Shown here: one piece after another, positions 41,547 to 43,123 of the stretch
Layout of the letters: every line of letters begins with the position of its first letter
Numbering within the stretch: the first letter of the stretch is position 1
Assembly (NCBI RefSeq): GCF_900091855.1
Contig: NZ_FMCH01000273.1
Span: forward strand, 1-43,123
Source of the DNA: Streptomyces sp. DvalAA-14
GTDB lineage: Bacteria > Actinomycetota > Actinomycetes > Streptomycetales > Streptomycetaceae
Direction of reading: 5' to 3'
Length of the DNA stretch: 43,123 nucleotides
Made by a program: the position numbers and the translations under genes
Notes under the pieces: model-generated
Databases searched by the model: none
Told to the model about the DNA's origin: nothing
The model's input: the letters and a program-made list of their open reading frames with translations, nothing else

Positions 41547-43123
41547 TCAGCCGAGCCGGACGAGTTTCTTGCCGAACGACGGTTCGTGCAGGCCGCTCTG
41601 CAGCACCACCGGCACGCTCGTGAGGGCCTTGCCGGTGCCGAAGCTGAGCTTGCCGACCGCGGTGCCGGCCTCCGCGTTGTGCGGCACACCGCTGGAGTTG
41701 GGGCTCAGCGTGAGGCGCACCTTCATGCCGGGCCAGCCGATCGCGGTCAGGTTCTGCGCGGCCACCACCGGGGTGGTGCCGCCCATGTGGTCGCTGACCT
41801 CGCCGACGACCTCGCCCTTCTTCACTATCGTCGTCGAGGTCAGGCCGCCTTGAACGGACTCGATCAGCTTCTGGCTGTTCGCCAGCGCGACGGTGAGGCT
41901 GTCGAAGACGGTGTCGCCGCCGCGCTGCTGGAGCACGACGCCGAGGATCAACTGCTCCTTGCCGTCGACCTTCTTGTTGGCCGCCCACATCAGGGCGCCG
42001 CCGGCCGGGGTGCTGGAACCGGTCTTGACGCCGATGACGCCGACATGGACCAGGTCGTTGTTGTTGTTGTAGATCGTGCCGACGCCGGGGATGTCGACGT
42101 TGGGCTGTGCGACGACGGACCGGAAGACGTCGTTGTTCATCACCTGGCGGGCCAGCTTGAGCTGGTCCTCGGCGGTGCTGACGGTGGTCTCCTCGAAGCC
42201 GCTGGCACCGGTGTAGGTGGTGTGGGTCATGCCGAGGCCGGCGGCGGCCTTCGTCATCTTGGCGACGAACGCCTGCTGCGTTCCGGCGTCCCAACGGGCC
42301 AGCAGCCGGGCGATGTTGTTGCCGGACGGGATCAGCAGCAGCTGCAGCATCTGCCGTTCGCTGAACTTCTGCCCCATCTTGACCGCGGCGGTGGACTCGT
42401 CGGTGGACGACGACTCGTCGGCGGCCTGCTGGTCGACGGCGATCTGCGGGCCGTTCTGCTTACCGCTGATCGGATGGTCGCGCAGTATCAGGTACGCGGT
42501 CATCACCTTCGTGACGCTCGCGATCGGTACGGGCGTCTGGGCACCGTGCACCCCCAGCGAGCCGAGGCCTTCGACCTCGGCGACCGACTGGCCCTGCTTC
42601 GGCCACGGCATGGACTGCGGGAGCGGGGCGCCGTCGAAGGTGAACGACGGGGACGCGGTCAGCTCCACGTCCGGAGCCGGCAGCGGGCGCACCGCCTGCA
42701 CCACGACGAAGACCACCGCGAGCAGAACGACCAGCGGCGTCCAGATCTTGAAGCGGCGCAGGGTGCTGCGCCAGGCGGTCTGGCGCGGGGGCGGGGTGTT
42801 GGTCAGTTCGGCGAGCAGTTTCAGGGGGGCCTGCTCGGGGGGCGGCGGCACGGCCATCCCCCGCGTGCCCTCGGGCCCGATCGGCTCCCCCTCGACGGGT
42901 TCGGTGACCGTGGCGCTCCCGTCCGCGGCGGCGCCGTCGGCGCGCTTCGTCCGAGCGGGCTTCTTGGCGGCGGGCGGCAGCGGCACGGGGGCCGGCCGCA
43001 TCGGCGCGTACGGGCTCGTACGGGCCGCGACGGGCCTGCCGGGGGCGCCGAACACCACCGGGCCGTCGCCCTCGCCGTCGGGGCGCGGCGGGAGGTCGGA
43101 GACGAGCGGCTTCACCAGGCGCC
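41547..43123 (-). CDS. D-alanyl-D-alanine carboxypeptidase (low-molecular-weight PBP, S11), start possibly beyond window
   Basis: A membrane-anchored peptidase S11 enzyme that trims the terminal D-Ala from peptidoglycan stems. The penicillin-binding motifs are SVTK (counting from GTG 43115, Ser200-Lys203, the SxxK nucleophile), SGN in PSGNNIARLL and KTG in VKTGSSTPAGGALMW. A transmembrane helix spans residues ~125-141, preceded by a long Pro/Ala-rich cytoplasmic region and followed by the extracellular domain. A C-terminal beta domain (PBP5_C-like) ends VRLG. GTG 43115 has no ribosome site. Because the reading frame is open to the window edge, the cytoplasmic region may start further upstream. 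Confidence 0.9.
   Translation of the reverse strand, partial: RLVKPLVSDLPPRPDGEGDGPVVFGAPGRPVAARTSPYAPMRPAPVPLPPAAKKPARTKRADGAAADGSATVTEPVEGEPIGPEGTRGMAVPPPPEQAPLKLLAELTNTPPPRQTAWRSTLRRFKIWTPLVVLLAVVFVVVQAVRPLPAPDVELTASPSFTFDGAPLPQSMPWPKQGQSVAEVEGLGSLGVHGAQTPVPIASVTKVMTAYLILRDHPISGKQNGPQIAVDQQAADESSSTDESTAAVKMGQKFSERQMLQLLLIPSGNNIARLLARWDAGTQQAFVAKMTKAAAGLGMTHTTYTGASGFEETTVSTAEDQLKLARQVMNNDVFRSVVAQPNVDIPGVGTIYNNNNDLVHVGVIGVKTGSSTPAGGALMWAANKKVDGKEQLILGVVLQQRGGDTVFDSLTVALANSQKLIESVQGGLTSTTIVKKGEVVGEVSDHMGGTTPVVAAQNLTAIGWPGMKVRLTLSPNSSGVPHNAEAGTAVGKLSFGTGKALTSVPVVLQSGLHEPSFGKKLVRLG

Overview
The window is chromosomal DNA from a high-GC filamentous actinobacterium, most likely Streptomyces or a close relative in the Streptomycetaceae. 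The evidence is the near-saturated G/C at third codon positions, many GTG starts, and lineage-typical genes: SepX, the Glp/MoeA-galU cluster, HrdD, CopA/CopZ behind CsoR-type boxes, and paralogous DHA2 exporters. No phage, complete insertion sequence, CRISPR array or biosynthetic cluster is visible. No named strain can be assigned from the sequence alone.

Layout. (1) 1-4787, minus strand: a tightly coupled run galU > glp/moeA > moaC > mog > rimJ > sepX. It combines UDP-glucose supply, molybdenum-cofactor enzymes and cell-division proteins. Four-base overlaps join galU/glp and moaC/mog, and apparently mog/rimJ through a CTG start. (2) 4848-9895: 5-formyltetrahydrofolate cyclo-ligase, a secreted penicillin-acylase-type hydrolase, and a cation/proton antiporter with a probable CTG start. 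(3) 9997-15494: an MFS transporter, an FmdB zinc-ribbon protein behind a CIRCE-like operator, a methylthioadenosine phosphorylase-family enzyme, a SAF-domain protein preceded by two DnaA-box-like sites, a small acidic protein and a Cds1-like PLP enzyme. (4) 15596-19769: a VIT1-type transporter, the sigma factor HrdD with a sigma-R-type promoter, a GNAT acetyltransferase, a LigB/DODA dioxygenase and a His-rich lipoprotein.

(5) 19963-28260: an efflux and redox-stress region with two DHA2 exporters, a TetR and a MarR regulator facing each other, an orphan ABC ATPase, and a luciferase-like monooxygenase/FMN-reductase pair. A palindrome with core TTGAa-NN-TTCAA lies in front of marR, the dioxygenase and the monooxygenase, which suggests one MarR regulon. 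(6) 28609-32535: tRNA-Arg(CCU), two XRE regulators with a thrice-repeated decamer around one of them, a predicted permease with a His/Asp tail and an RluA-type pseudouridine synthase. (7) 32601-37160: a two-domain VOC protein, a small conserved protein, PanD, a FUSC membrane protein whose C-terminus appears frameshifted, and a divergent MarR regulator. (8) 37204-43123: two CsoR-type boxes, copZ and copA, a 170-bp MITE-like element whose terminal repeat supplies the copA stop codon, an AlkZ-like HTH_42 protein, and a partial D,D-carboxypeptidase.

The observations most worth testing are the shared MarR palindrome, the CIRCE-like site before fmdB, the two independent CTG starts, the FUSC frameshift, the XRE decamers and the MITE at the end of copA.
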